From: Allomuricauda sp.
Lineage (GTDB): Bacteria > Bacteroidota > Bacteroidia > Flavobacteriales > Flavobacteriaceae
Assembly: GCF_013911645.1 (NCBI RefSeq)
Contig: NZ_JACESV010000001.1
Coordinates: forward strand, 186,001 to 250,000
Length of the DNA: 64,000 nucleotides
Direction of reading: 5' to 3'
Below, in pieces: positions 16,692 through 24,811 of the stretch (the first letter of the stretch is position 1; every line of letters starts with the position of its first letter). Under the pieces are notes generated by a model, which was not told the DNA's origin, did no database searches, and saw only the letters and a list, made by a program, of their open reading frames with translations. A program made the translations under genes and the position numbers.

Positions 16692-17987
16692 TTATTCCTC
16701 CATTAAAAGCTTCATGATTTCTTCTGCGGCAACCTTCCCTTTTTCCTTTAGGAAAGGTCTGGAAGTATTGTCGCCCAATTCAAATACAATGGCAGGCATG
16801 CCATGGTGCACGTAAAAGTATTTGCTCGAAACCATGGTCGGGTCAATCTCATCGGAAGCGCTTATGTTGGTTTGCTTTTGAGGTAATCTTTCGCTGATGT
16901 TCTCGATCCAATCAAAGATAATTTTCCCTTTTTCACCTGTTACTGTTGTATCAATAGGGTAGTAGATGTCATCCCAAGTGGAGTGGAAATCTGCCCCGAA
17001 AACAAAATCGTACGTTTTGTCTTTCTCCACAAGAAAATTTCGAACGTTTCGAGTTTCGGGTTGGTTGAAGTTTTGCCAGTCTCTGTTCAAATCAATACCA
17101 CCGGTATTATGTCTCCAATGCCCATTGTCTACTCCGTCAGGGTTCATCAAGGGTACCGCAAAAATAGTATGCTCTTGTCTAAACTTCTTAGCTAATTCAG
17201 AGTCGCCCGAAATGGTTTCAATAAACGATTTCATGGCCAAAAAACCTGTTACTTCGGGCGGGTGTTGTCTGGAAATAATCATAATTGCCTTTTTGGAATC
17301 CTTACTTTCATTGATTTCCATTAAGGACATGGTACGTTTCTCTTTTGAAAGACCGATTGGATAATTCGTAATAAATGGTTTTTGGCTTAAGGAATCCACC
17401 CATTCTTTTACCACAGATGATGTGTAAAGTTCTTGTGCGGTTATCCAAGTCGGTTCTTCGGTCACACTTATGGTAATTTCTGCAGATTCTGGGGCCGCTT
17501 TTATTCCAAATTCTCCTTCTCCTGGTTCGATGGCTTTAAAATTTGTACTGTCCAATGGTGTAAAGTTTCTCCCATCGCTACTGATCTTTGGGTAATATCT
17601 GCTTCGTGAATCTTGGTAATTCAATTGAACCGTAATATCGCGAGGCTCTTTGGACCAAACTTGAAAAGCGTACCATGGACTAACATTTATTGGGGTGTTT
17701 TCGGCAGTAACCCAAATAGTGTAATGGTCGTCGCCATCGTAGGCCACACCATTTAAACGGGCACCATCAAATTGGTTCGAAAAAAAAGTTGTACTGTCAT
17801 TAAATGCCCATATGCCTCTCCATTGCTTTTGAATGGGCTTGTCTACCGTGGGCACAACAGGACTTTTTCCTTGTCCTTGGTAACCTGTTTTTTTCTCGGT
17901 TTCAGCGGTTTCAGGATTCTTTTTACAGGATGATGTAAGTACCATGGAAAATAGTATTCCAATGGCAATCAAACTTTTAATACGCAT
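16692..17987 (-). CDS. M14 family zinc carboxypeptidase, lipoprotein
   Basis: 431 residues from ATG 17987, chosen because a lipoprotein signal with lipobox TSSC follows it directly; the frame itself opens at 18050. The N-terminal half is a beta-rich domain (IWAFNDSTTFFSNQFDGARL). The C-terminal M14 domain shows the zinc motif HPPEVTG, the third ligand in GADFHSTWDD, and the catalytic Glu region VFELGDNTSRPF. It probably trims peptides at the cell surface or in the periplasm. It is not adjacent to genes that reveal a substrate. Confidence 0.9.
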   Translation of the reverse strand: MRIKSLIAIGILFSMVLTSSCKKNPETAETEKKTGYQGQGKSPVVPTVDKPIQKQWRGIWAFNDSTTFFSNQFDGARLNGVAYDGDDHYTIWVTAENTPINVSPWYAFQVWSKEPRDITVQLNYQDSRSRYYPKISSDGRNFTPLDSTNFKAIEPGEGEFGIKAAPESAEITISVTEEPTWITAQELYTSSVVKEWVDSLSQKPFITNYPIGLSKEKRTMSLMEINESKDSKKAIMIISRQHPPEVTGFLAMKSFIETISGDSELAKKFRQEHTIFAVPLMNPDGVDNGHWRHNTGGIDLNRDWQNFNQPETRNVRNFLVEKDKTYDFVFGADFHSTWDDIYYPIDTTVTGEKGKIIFDWIENISERLPQKQTNISASDEIDPTMVSSKYFYVHHGMPAIVFELGDNTSRPFLKEKGKVAAEEIMKLLMEE

Positions 17988-18106
17988 GGTTTTTGAATTA
18001 TTTGAGTTGGTTTGATTACGAAGGTAGGAACAAGGAATGAAGTAGTACATAAAAAAATATTAATAATATTTCATTTTTTTGCATATTTGCATCATTATGA
18101 AGTTAT

Positions 18107-18214
18107 AAGAATTATGTCCACGATAGATGTCACCTTTGGCTTAAAGCCAATTATGTAACCGAAATACTCCTCGGTACGGCTGGCATTTCAACACTTTTTA
18201 CACACATAATTCTT
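18107..18214 (+). promoter_or_regulatory. Structured 5' leader of the MATE gene (candidate riboswitch)
   Basis: An 11-bp perfect outer stem, AAGAATTATGT (18107-18117) with ACATAATTCTT (18204-18214), closes a region that folds as a three-way junction. P1 is AGATGTC (18125-18131) with GGCATTT (18182-18188). P2 is TTGGCT/AGCCAA with a 3-nt loop (18136-18150). P3 is ACCGA/TCGGT with an 8-nt loop AATACTCC (18158-18175). The 3' arm of the outer stem ends 5 nt before the ATG at 18220, so folding could block translation initiation. I cannot match it to a riboswitch class from memory. Confidence 0.55.
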
Positions 18215-18219
18215 TTATA

Positions 18220-19629
18220 ATGACTCATCAACATACAAATTCATTTAAAAAATTCATCCATTATTTTTGGATAGCTATTTCTGGTAAAGAAACTGAATTC
18301 ACCTCAGGCAGCATCCGCAAGGCCATATTTATGCTTTCCATCCCCATGATCTTGGAAATGCTCATGGAGTCCATTTTTGCTTTGGTGGACATAGCTTATG
18401 TTTCCAGAGTAAGCGTTAATGCCGTGGCCACTATTGGGCTCACGGAATCCGTAATCACTTTGGTGTATGCCTTGGCCATTGGACTTAGTATGGCCGCCAC
18501 AGCCGTTGTTGCACGTAGGATCGGTGAAAAAGATGTAGACGGCGCCAGAATTGCCGCAGTACAAGCCATTAGTTTAGGGGTAGTAATTTCCGTAGTAATT
18601 GGAATTATTGGAATCTTCTACGCCAAGGACATTTTGGCTCTAATGGGCGGGGAACCGGATTTAATTGAAGAAGGCTACGGCTACACCCAATTTTTGATCG
18701 GAGGTAATATTACAGTTGTCCTTCTATTTTTGATCAATGCCATTTTTCGGGGTGCAGGTAATGCATCTATTGCCATGTGGGCCTTGGTGCTTTCCAACGG
18801 ACTCAATATTATTTTGGACCCCATGTTCATATTTGGTTTTGGTCCTATTCCGGAAATGGGGGTTAAGGGAGCAGCTGTTGCTACCAATATTGGTAGAGGA
18901 ACCGCCGTAATTTTTCAGTTGGGAATTTTGTTCTTTGGTTGGGGCAAAATTAAATTGGTGGCCAAGGATTTGGTCCTTAACCTTAAGGTTATGATCGGTT
19001 TGATCAAAGTTTCTCTAGGAGGGATTGCCCAATTTTTGATTGGAACGTCCAGTTGGATTTTCCTTATGCGTATCATGTCCGAATTCGGAAGTGAAGTTTT
19101 GGCAGGTTACACCATAGCCATAAGGGTGATGATGTTCACCTTAATGCCATCTTGGGGCATGAGCAATGCAGCTGCAACTTTGGTTGGACAAAATCTGGGA
19201 GCCAAACAACCGGATAGGGCAGAACAATCCGTATGGAAAACAGGAAAATACAATGCTTGGTTTATGGGAACCGTTTCATTGGGATACCTCATTTTTGCGA
19301 ATTCTATTATTTCTTGGTTCAACACAACGCCTGAAGTAGTCAAGAGCGGTGCGCTTTGTCTTCAAGTGATCGCCATTGGCTATATTTTTTATGCTTACGG
19401 TATGGTGGTGACCCAAGCCTTTAATGGGGCAGGGGATACCCGAACCCCGACCAAGATAAATTTGATATCGTTCTGGTTGTTCCAATTGCCGTTGGCCTAT
19501 ATATCGGCCTTAGTTTTGGGCTGGGGAGCAACAGGTGTTTTTGTGGCGATCACTTTGGCAGAAGTATTGTTGGCTGTTTTGGCCATGGTATGGTTTAAAA
19601 AAGGAAAGTGGAAGAAAGTCCAAGTATGA
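18220..19629 (+). CDS. MATE family efflux transporter
   Basis: 469 residues with 12 predicted membrane helices in two similar halves. N-terminal features typical of the DinF/NorM-type superfamily are GSIRKAIFMLSIPMILEMLMESIFALVDIAYVS and, in the second half, ATLVGQNLGAKQPDRAEQSVW and AFNGAGDTRTPTKINLISFW. MATE proteins export cationic drugs or metabolites using Na+ or H+ gradients. The long, structured leader suggests ligand-dependent control by a metabolite or toxin. The substrate is unknown. Confidence 0.93.
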   Translation: MTHQHTNSFKKFIHYFWIAISGKETEFTSGSIRKAIFMLSIPMILEMLMESIFALVDIAYVSRVSVNAVATIGLTESVITLVYALAIGLSMAATAVVARRIGEKDVDGARIAAVQAISLGVVISVVIGIIGIFYAKDILALMGGEPDLIEEGYGYTQFLIGGNITVVLLFLINAIFRGAGNASIAMWALVLSNGLNIILDPMFIFGFGPIPEMGVKGAAVATNIGRGTAVIFQLGILFFGWGKIKLVAKDLVLNLKVMIGLIKVSLGGIAQFLIGTSSWIFLMRIMSEFGSEVLAGYTIAIRVMMFTLMPSWGMSNAAATLVGQNLGAKQPDRAEQSVWKTGKYNAWFMGTVSLGYLIFANSIISWFNTTPEVVKSGALCLQVIAIGYIFYAYGMVVTQAFNGAGDTRTPTKINLISFWLFQLPLAYISALVLGWGATGVFVAITLAEVLLAVLAMVWFKKGKWKKVQV

Positions 19630-19638
19630 TGGGTTTCG

Positions 19639-19646
19639 TATCTTTG
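19639..19646 (+). promoter_or_regulatory. -7 box (TATCTTTG) of the toxin-antitoxin operon
   Basis: TATCTTTG matches TAnnTTTG just past the MATE stop. A second match, TAATTTTG at 19704-19711, lies 5 nt before the antitoxin ATG and could give an almost leaderless transcript. Confidence 0.5.
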
Positions 19647-19716
19647 ATTGGACCTGCAACAGAATCTAAACTACGAAGTAGGAGTTGAGCAGGTACAAAA
19701 TCGTAATTTTGGACTT

Positions 19717-19950
19717 ATGGACATAAACATTCAAGATAAAAAGATTGAATTGATTCAGTGGCTATCAACTCTGAATGATGAATCCATTATTGAAAAAATA
19801 ATGAAACTTCGAGAAAGTGAGAAAGCCAATTGGTGGAAAGAAATCTCCAATGAAGAAAAAAAGTCCATTGCAAAAGGAATAGAGGATGCGGCCTCGGGAA
19901 AAATGGAATCACATTCAAATGTGAAGAAATTGTATGACAAGTGGCTTTAA
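19717..19950 (+). CDS. Antitoxin of a RelE/ParE-type module
   Basis: 77 residues from ATG 19717; a longer frame from 19648 starts in the promoter region and is less likely. It is highly charged and helical, with an N-terminal segment (KKIELIQWLSTLNDESIIEKIMKL) and a Lys/Glu-rich C-terminus, like other Bacteroidota antitoxins that precede ParE/RelE toxins. The C-terminal half presumably wraps the toxin. Its 3' end overlaps the toxin start by 17 nt, the classic coupled arrangement. Confidence 0.82.
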   Translation: MDINIQDKKIELIQWLSTLNDESIIEKIMKLRESEKANWWKEISNEEKKSIAKGIEDAASGKMESHSNVKKLYDKWL

Positions 19951-20236
19951 AATTCTTTGGACCCATAATGCAATCTCTGAATTGAAGGGGATAGTTGCAT
20001 ATTTAGAGGAAAATTGGACAGAAAGAGAATTGAAAAATTTTTCTCAAGAATTGGATCATACTATTGAATTGATTTCCAAAAATCCTGAATTGTTTCAAAC
20101 GTCTAAAAAGAAAAAAGATATTCGAAGGGCTGTCATTGCTAAATACACCAATCTTTATTACCGTATTAACTCTGATTCGGTAGAGGTACTTTCACTATTT
20201 TCCAATAGACAGAGCCCTGATAAACTTAGCGTATAA
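19934..20236 (+). CDS. RelE/ParE family toxin
   Basis: 100 residues with the compact RelE/ParE fold. Visible are the N-terminal strand ILWTHNAISELKGIVAYLEENW, the central helix pair (FSQELDHTIELISKNPEL), and the C-terminal strands RRAVIAKYTNLYYRINSDSVEVLSLFSNRQ. Family members either cut ribosome-bound mRNA (RelE) or poison gyrase (ParE); sequence alone does not decide. The pair lies between MATE and a trans-sulfuration enzyme, 19 nt upstream of the latter. Confidence 0.88.
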   Translation: MTSGFKILWTHNAISELKGIVAYLEENWTERELKNFSQELDHTIELISKNPELFQTSKKKKDIRRAVIAKYTNLYYRINSDSVEVLSLFSNRQSPDKLSV

Positions 20237-20255
20237 TAAAGATAACTGACTCAAC

Positions 20256-21425
20256 ATGAAAAGCGATAAAAAAGGAATCAATACCATCTGTACCCACGTT
20301 GGTGAATTGGAGGATAAAGAATTCAAAGGAGCTGTTTCGCCATTGTACATGAGCACCTCTTACCAATTTGAAGACGTAGCTGTCAAAAGATACCCAAGAT
20401 ACTTTAACACACCCAATCAAGAAGCATTGTGCAAAAAACTGGCTGCCCTGGAACATGCCGAGGCCGCTTTGATTTTTGGCAGTGGTATGGCAGCAATTAG
20501 TACGGCATTGATGACTTTTTTGCAAGCTGGTGACCATGTGGTACTGCAACAGACCATTTACGGAGGAACCTATCATTTTGCCGTAAGCCAATTTGAGAGA
20601 TTTGGAATTGAATATTCCTTTACCACAGGGTGGGATGTAGAAGATTTTGAAAAAGAAATCAAACCGAACACCAAGGTGCTGTATTTGGAAACCCCTTCCA
20701 ATCCGTTATTGACGATTACCGATGTAAAAGGAGTCGCAGATTTGGCCAAAAAGAAAGGAATCCTGTCCATGATCGACAATACCTTTGCAAGCCCCGTTAA
20801 TCAAAATCCGATTGATTTTGGAGTGGATGTGGTGGTGCACAGTGCCACAAAATATATGGGAGGACATTCCGATATTTGTGCAGGTGTGGTTGCCGCTTCG
20901 CAAGAGAATATGGGTAAGGTGTTCCAAACAGGGATTTGCTTTGGTGGAAGTTTGAGCGATTACACGGTCTGGTTGTTGGAACGAAGCATCAAAACCATGG
21001 CCATTCGTGTAAAGGCCCAAAACGAGAATGCAATGAAAATGGCCACCTATCTAAAGCAAAGCAAAGATGTGGATAATGTGTATTACCCTGGCTTGGAAGA
21101 CCATCCAGGTCACGAATTGGCAAAATCACAGATGAAAGGTTTTGGTGGAATGTTATCGTTTGAATTGACCTCGGAAATAGACGCATCATTATTTTTTAAG
21201 GAACTAAAACTGATAAAACCCTCCATGAGTTTGGCGGGAATTGAAAGTACCGTGCTTTCGCCCACCCAAACATCTCATGCCCTTATGAGCCCAGAGGATA
21301 GGGAAAAACAGGGGATAAAGGACTCATTGATTCGTTTTTCGCTGGGAATTGAAAAAACAGAAGATTTAATAGCGGATATTGAACAGGCAATCGCCAAAGT
21401 AAAATCCATGACCGTTACCGCATAA
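20256..21425 (+). CDS. Trans-sulfuration family PLP enzyme (methionine gamma-lyase / cystathionine gamma-synthase type)
   Basis: 389 residues of the Cys/Met metabolism PLP family. The PLP lysine is K199 in HSATKYMGGHSD, the pyridine-N Asp is D174 in SMIDNTFASP, and the phosphate loop is FGSGMAAIST (74-83). The C-terminal ESTVLSPTQTSHALMSPEDR matches family members that act on methionine, homocysteine, cystathionine or O-acyl-homoserine. Sequence alone does not fix the reaction; methionine gamma-lyase is a reasonable guess. It precedes bshB1 by 6 nt, so thiol metabolism genes are paired. Confidence 0.87.
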   Translation: MKSDKKGINTICTHVGELEDKEFKGAVSPLYMSTSYQFEDVAVKRYPRYFNTPNQEALCKKLAALEHAEAALIFGSGMAAISTALMTFLQAGDHVVLQQTIYGGTYHFAVSQFERFGIEYSFTTGWDVEDFEKEIKPNTKVLYLETPSNPLLTITDVKGVADLAKKKGILSMIDNTFASPVNQNPIDFGVDVVVHSATKYMGGHSDICAGVVAASQENMGKVFQTGICFGGSLSDYTVWLLERSIKTMAIRVKAQNENAMKMATYLKQSKDVDNVYYPGLEDHPGHELAKSQMKGFGGMLSFELTSEIDASLFFKELKLIKPSMSLAGIESTVLSPTQTSHALMSPEDREKQGIKDSLIRFSLGIEKTEDLIADIEQAIAKVKSMTVTA

Positions 21426-21431
21426 AACAAT

Positions 21432-22154
21432 ATGAAGTTAGACATTTTAGTATTCGGCGCACATCCTGATGATGCCGAACTTGGAGCAGGAGCCACTATA
21501 GCAAAAGAAGTTTCCAAAGGAAAAAAAGTGGGAATAGTTGATTTGACCCGTGGCGAACTCGGAACCCGTGGTTCAGCCGAAATCAGAGACAAAGAATCAG
21601 CTAAAGCCGCAGAAATATTGGGCGTTGCTGTTCGGGAAAACATGGAGTTTGCCGATGGTTTCTTTACAAATGATAAAGAACATCAGTTAGAACTCATTAA
21701 AATAATCAGAAAATATAGGCCAGAAATTGTTTTGTGCAATGCCATTGATGACCGCCATATTGATCATGGAAGAGGTAGCAAGTTAGTAAGCGACGCTTGT
21801 TTTTTAAGCGGGTTGAGGAAAATTGACACCAAAATGGACGGAGGTGATGAATGGCAGGATGCCTGGAGACCTAAATTGGTCTATCATTTTATTCAATGGA
21901 AAAATTTGGAGCCCGATTTTGTAGTGGATGTATCCGGGTTTATCGATAAGAAAACCGAGGCAATCATGGCATACAGCTCCCAATTCTACGATCCAGACAG
22001 TGAAGAACCGGAAACACCCATCAGCAGTAAAAATTTTACCGATAGTGTAAATTATAGAGCAAGGGATTTAGGAAGAATTATTGGTGTGGAATATGCGGAA
22101 GGCTTTACCGTGGAACGCTATATTGGCGTGGATAGCTTGGAAGATTTAATCTGA
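21432..22154 (+). CDS. bshB1: Bacillithiol biosynthesis deacetylase BshB1
   Basis: 240 residues, an LmbE/PIG-L zinc deacetylase. Motifs are FGAHPDDAELGAG (8-20) and DDRHIDHGRG (106-115), with ADGFF, the overall length and LTRGELGTRGSAE typical of BshB1. It deacetylates N-acetylglucosaminyl-malate to glucosaminyl-malate, the second step of bacillithiol synthesis. It probably forms an operon with the PLP enzyme before it. The last base of its stop codon abuts the stop of the convergent histidine kinase gene. Confidence 0.93.
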   Translation: MKLDILVFGAHPDDAELGAGATIAKEVSKGKKVGIVDLTRGELGTRGSAEIRDKESAKAAEILGVAVRENMEFADGFFTNDKEHQLELIKIIRKYRPEIVLCNAIDDRHIDHGRGSKLVSDACFLSGLRKIDTKMDGGDEWQDAWRPKLVYHFIQWKNLEPDFVVDVSGFIDKKTEAIMAYSSQFYDPDSEEPETPISSKNFTDSVNYRARDLGRIIGVEYAEGFTVERYIGVDSLEDLI

Positions 22155-24242
22155 TCAAGAAGCTTTTTGATACCTATTCAGTGCTTTGGGTACAGTAAAA
22201 TAAAAGGTTGTGCCCTTACGCGGAATACTTTCCACCCAAATTTCACCATTATTTTTGTGCACCATTTCCTTACATAACGAGAGACCAAGACCTGTACCTT
22301 TTTCGTTATTGGTACCGTAGGTTGTAATGTTCGAAGAATCCTTAAAAATGGAACGCTGCATTTCTGCGGTCATACCAATGCCAGTATCTCGGACGGATAC
22401 TTGCCACATATCTGACTTTTCCTGTGCTTCAATGGTGATAAGCCCGTTCTCTGGTGTAAACTTTATTGCATTGCTCAGCAGGTTTCGGATAACAATATCA
22501 ATTTGATTATTATCGGCCCAAATACGGGGGTTTTCCGGTAGTTGGTTTATAATTTTGATAGATTTACTTTTTGCAATCTCCGATAACAATCGGATGTTAT
22601 TGCCGACAAGGTATGACAAAGATACCCGTTTAGGCTTGGTGACTACACCATTGAGTTGGTTCAACCCCCAAGATAAAAGGTTGTTTAGGGTAAAGGATAT
22701 ATTTTCCACATCCGTTTTTAGTTTGGGAATAAAGGAAATAAGCTCTTTTGTGGAAATATCACCATCGGTAAACATTTTAAGTATTCCCTGCAACCCACCA
22801 ATGGGGCCTCTAAGATCGTGACCAATAATGGAGAACAGCTTTGTGTTTGTTTTGTTGATTTCGTGGAGTTGGGCCTCCCTTTGGATTACAGCTTCTGATT
22901 TATCCTTAAGTTTTTTGTTCAGTTTTTTCTGGATATTCTCACTTCTCCTGATTACAAACAGTATTATACTTAGGATGAAAAGAATGATTATCGAAAAATA
23001 GATATAGTTACGCTGCTTGGCAAGGGCCGCTTCATTGGCCTCGATCAGTTCCTGTTTTTCCTGTTCGTATTGCAGCTTGGTCTCTAAAAGTGATAAGCTC
23101 TGTTTATTCTTGTCCATGAACAAGGAATCGGACAAGGTTTTAAAAGTCTCTAAATAGGCCAAAGCCTCGGGGTTATTACCGTTTTTCTTATGTACTTTGT
23201 ACAAAGTTTCCGAACAATCAATTTGTCCTTGGAGTGATTTGATTTTTTTTGATAAAGTCAGGCCTTCCTCGGCATATTTTAATGAAAGGCTATCTTTTTC
23301 CAATCCAAAATACACTTTGGCCATACCGTTCATTAATTCAATTTTTATTCTGTCATCCTCAATTTGATGCTTAAACAGCATGTTGCTTTGGTCGAACCAG
23401 TACAGGGCCCATTTATACTTTTTTTGATTTAGGTAAATATCTCCTTTTACCTGATAGGCATAAGCCAGCCAATCGTATATTTTATTTTTTTCAAAAGTGT
23501 TTATGCTCCTGTTAATGTTGAACATTGCACTTTTGTAATCCTTGGCATCTTTATAGAGCGATGCCATGTTGCTATACGTTTCAGCATCAATTACCTCATT
23601 GCCCAGTCTTCTATTTATTTTTTGGACCGTATCGTAGAACATTAGGGCGTTTTTAAAATCTTTTTGATCCGCATACAGCCCAGCAATGTTTTCATTGAGA
23701 ATAGATAGCATTTGTTGATTGCCCGCTTCCTTTGCCAGGTCAATTCCCTTAAGGTTCCAGTTTAGTGCTTCGGCATAATTTCCTTCAAAGCTATAGTTTT
23801 GTGCAAGCGTGTTTATTAGGGATACTTCGCACTCTATATTTTCAATTTCCTGCGCCAATTCCAATGCTTCCTTAAAGAGTGGCATTGATTTTTCTCGATT
23901 ACCTTTACTATAATAGTAATTGCCAAGGGCATCCAAACCTTTTATTTCACCATAGGCATAGTCAATGTCCTTACTGTATTTTAAAACCCTTTCGCCAATG
24001 GAGTACAAACTGTCAGTATCCAAATATCTGTAAGAAAAGGCCAAGCGGGACAAAAGGTTAATATGGGAAGTATCTTTTGGGTTGAATCTATTGGTAGATT
24101 CCAATCGTTGCAATTTAAAGGCCAGACTATCTCTTTTGCTAGACTGTGCCAACATAGGTATGGACAAACAAAATGTGAAGGCACAAAGCACTAATTTTGC
24201 AAGTGTGCTATTACGATTGGATATGAGGTTATTTTCTGACAA
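22155..24242 (-). CDS. TPR sensor histidine kinase
   Basis: 695 residues. A signal peptide or first membrane segment is followed by about six tetratricopeptide repeats in the periplasm (to about residue 400), one transmembrane helix (IYFSIIILFILSIILFVI), a coiled coil, then the kinase core. The phospho-acceptor H-box is FSIIGHDLRGPIGG at about 475. The N box is RNLLSNAIKFTPENG, G boxes are DTGIGM and GTGLGLSLCKEMV. No response regulator lies next to it, so it is an orphan here. The -7 box TATTTTTG at 24273-24266 serves it. Confidence 0.92.
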   Translation of the reverse strand: MSENNLISNRNSTLAKLVLCAFTFCLSIPMLAQSSKRDSLAFKLQRLESTNRFNPKDTSHINLLSRLAFSYRYLDTDSLYSIGERVLKYSKDIDYAYGEIKGLDALGNYYYSKGNREKSMPLFKEALELAQEIENIECEVSLINTLAQNYSFEGNYAEALNWNLKGIDLAKEAGNQQMLSILNENIAGLYADQKDFKNALMFYDTVQKINRRLGNEVIDAETYSNMASLYKDAKDYKSAMFNINRSINTFEKNKIYDWLAYAYQVKGDIYLNQKKYKWALYWFDQSNMLFKHQIEDDRIKIELMNGMAKVYFGLEKDSLSLKYAEEGLTLSKKIKSLQGQIDCSETLYKVHKKNGNNPEALAYLETFKTLSDSLFMDKNKQSLSLLETKLQYEQEKQELIEANEAALAKQRNYIYFSIIILFILSIILFVIRRSENIQKKLNKKLKDKSEAVIQREAQLHEINKTNTKLFSIIGHDLRGPIGGLQGILKMFTDGDISTKELISFIPKLKTDVENISFTLNNLLSWGLNQLNGVVTKPKRVSLSYLVGNNIRLLSEIAKSKSIKIINQLPENPRIWADNNQIDIVIRNLLSNAIKFTPENGLITIEAQEKSDMWQVSVRDTGIGMTAEMQRSIFKDSSNITTYGTNNEKGTGLGLSLCKEMVHKNNGEIWVESIPRKGTTFYFTVPKALNRYQKAS

Positions 24243-24265
24243 TGCTAAGGTGAAAATATTTAATG

Positions 24266-24273
24266 CAAAAATA
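24266..24273 (-). promoter_or_regulatory. -7 box (TATTTTTG) of the TPR histidine kinase gene
   Basis: TATTTTTG matches TAnnTTTG and lies 23 nt upstream of the ATG at 24242. Confidence 0.45.
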
Positions 24274-24463
24274 AATTCAGAGCACCTTTTTAAGAATTAA
24301 ATGTTGTGAAATGCCCAAAAAAGTGTGTTTGGTCTTAAAAACGTGTATTTAGTCGGTAAATTGTACAGATTTGGTTTAATGTAAGTTACGGGCAGATGTA
24401 ATGTTACAGAAAAAGAAAGAAGTGAAGACAGGCATAATAAATTAAGGGAAATTGAAAAATCTT

Positions 24464-24494
24464 TTGGTTGAATCATTACAAAAAAGTATTTTTG
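24464..24494 (+). promoter_or_regulatory. Promoter of tRNA-His (TTG - 20 nt - TATTTTTG)
   Basis: A TTG at 24464-24466 and TATTTTTG at 24487-24494 are spaced 20 nt apart, within the Bacteroidota range. The predicted transcript start near 24500 lies about 9 nt before the tRNA. Confidence 0.6.
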
Positions 24495-24508
24495 CATCCG
24501 TTTTAAAT

Positions 24509-24583
24509 GGTGGTTGTAGCTCAGCTGGTTAGAGCGCTGGATTGTGGTTCCAGAGGTCGCCGGTTCGAACCCGGTCTTCCACC
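24509..24583 (+). tRNA. tRNA-His (anticodon GTG)
   Basis: Cloverleaf from G-1 (24509) to discriminator C (24583). The D arm begins GCTCAGCTGGTTAGAGC, the anticodon stem is CTGGA/TCCAG with loop TTGTGGT (GTG at 24544-24546), and the T arm is GCCGG-TTCGAAC-CCGGT. The encoded G-1 opposite C73 is the tRNA-His identity mark. CCA is not encoded. By my reading pairs 5-68 and 6-67 in the acceptor stem are U-U mismatches. The last 16 bases recur 114 bp downstream. Confidence 0.95.
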
Positions 24584-24633
24584 CAAAAACTTGAGAAGAA
24601 TCCCGAGCCAAGACTGGTTTGGGATTTTTTGTT
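24568..24633 (+). repeat. Direct repeat of tRNA-His 3' end plus terminator, copy 1
   Basis: A 66-bp segment beginning AACCCGGTCTTCCACCC within the tRNA T arm and including the downstream terminator. It is repeated at 24682-24747 with 64 of 66 bases identical (offset 114). Confidence 0.9.
24599..24632 (+). terminator. Terminator of tRNA-His
   Basis: Stem AATCCC (24599-24604) with GGGATT (24621-24626), inner pairs AGCCA/TGGTT, followed by a T-run. It is part of the duplicated segment. Confidence 0.8.
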
Positions 24634-24681
24634 CCTGCATGGGACAAGGGTGAGAAGCCTGTGCCGAGCGTAGCCGAGGTA

Positions 24682-24747
24682 AACCCGGTCTTCCACCCAA
24701 AAACTTGAAAAGAATCCTGAGCCAAGACTGGTTTGGGATTTTTTGTT
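24682..24747 (+). repeat. Direct repeat of tRNA-His 3' end plus terminator, copy 2
   Basis: Second copy, differing from the first only by G to A (24709) and C to T (24718). It contains the last 16 bases of the tRNA and a second terminator (24713-24745), but no 5' part of a tRNA. The 48-bp spacer between the copies contains CCGAGCGTAGCCGAGG, close to the core of the palindromic repeat family. Confidence 0.9.
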
Positions 24748-24761
24748 TTTGGCTCAATAAA

Positions 24762-24787
24762 AAAAGCCCTCCATGTTGAGGGCTTTT
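24762..24787. terminator. Bidirectional terminator between tRNA-His and the M28 gene
   Basis: Perfect stem AAAAGCCCTC/GAGGGCTTTT with a 6-nt loop. T-rich tails exist on both strands, so it likely ends both the tRNA-side transcripts and the M28 peptidase gene. Confidence 0.85.
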
Positions 24788-24811
24788 ACTTTTTTAAAAA
24801 TATCTCAGGAC

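Noticed and set aside
24634..24681. Complete integrated element between tRNA repeats
   Set aside because: The spacer is only 48 bp and codes for nothing, so it can be at most a remnant.
24682..24698. Second tRNA gene
   Set aside because: Only the last 16 bases of tRNA-His are repeated; no D arm, anticodon or 5' acceptor strand.
24297..24757. Minus-strand frames with repeated SWLGILLKFLGGRPG-like text over tRNA-His
   Set aside because: They are antisense translations of the tRNA and its duplicated terminator; repetition explains the protein-like look.
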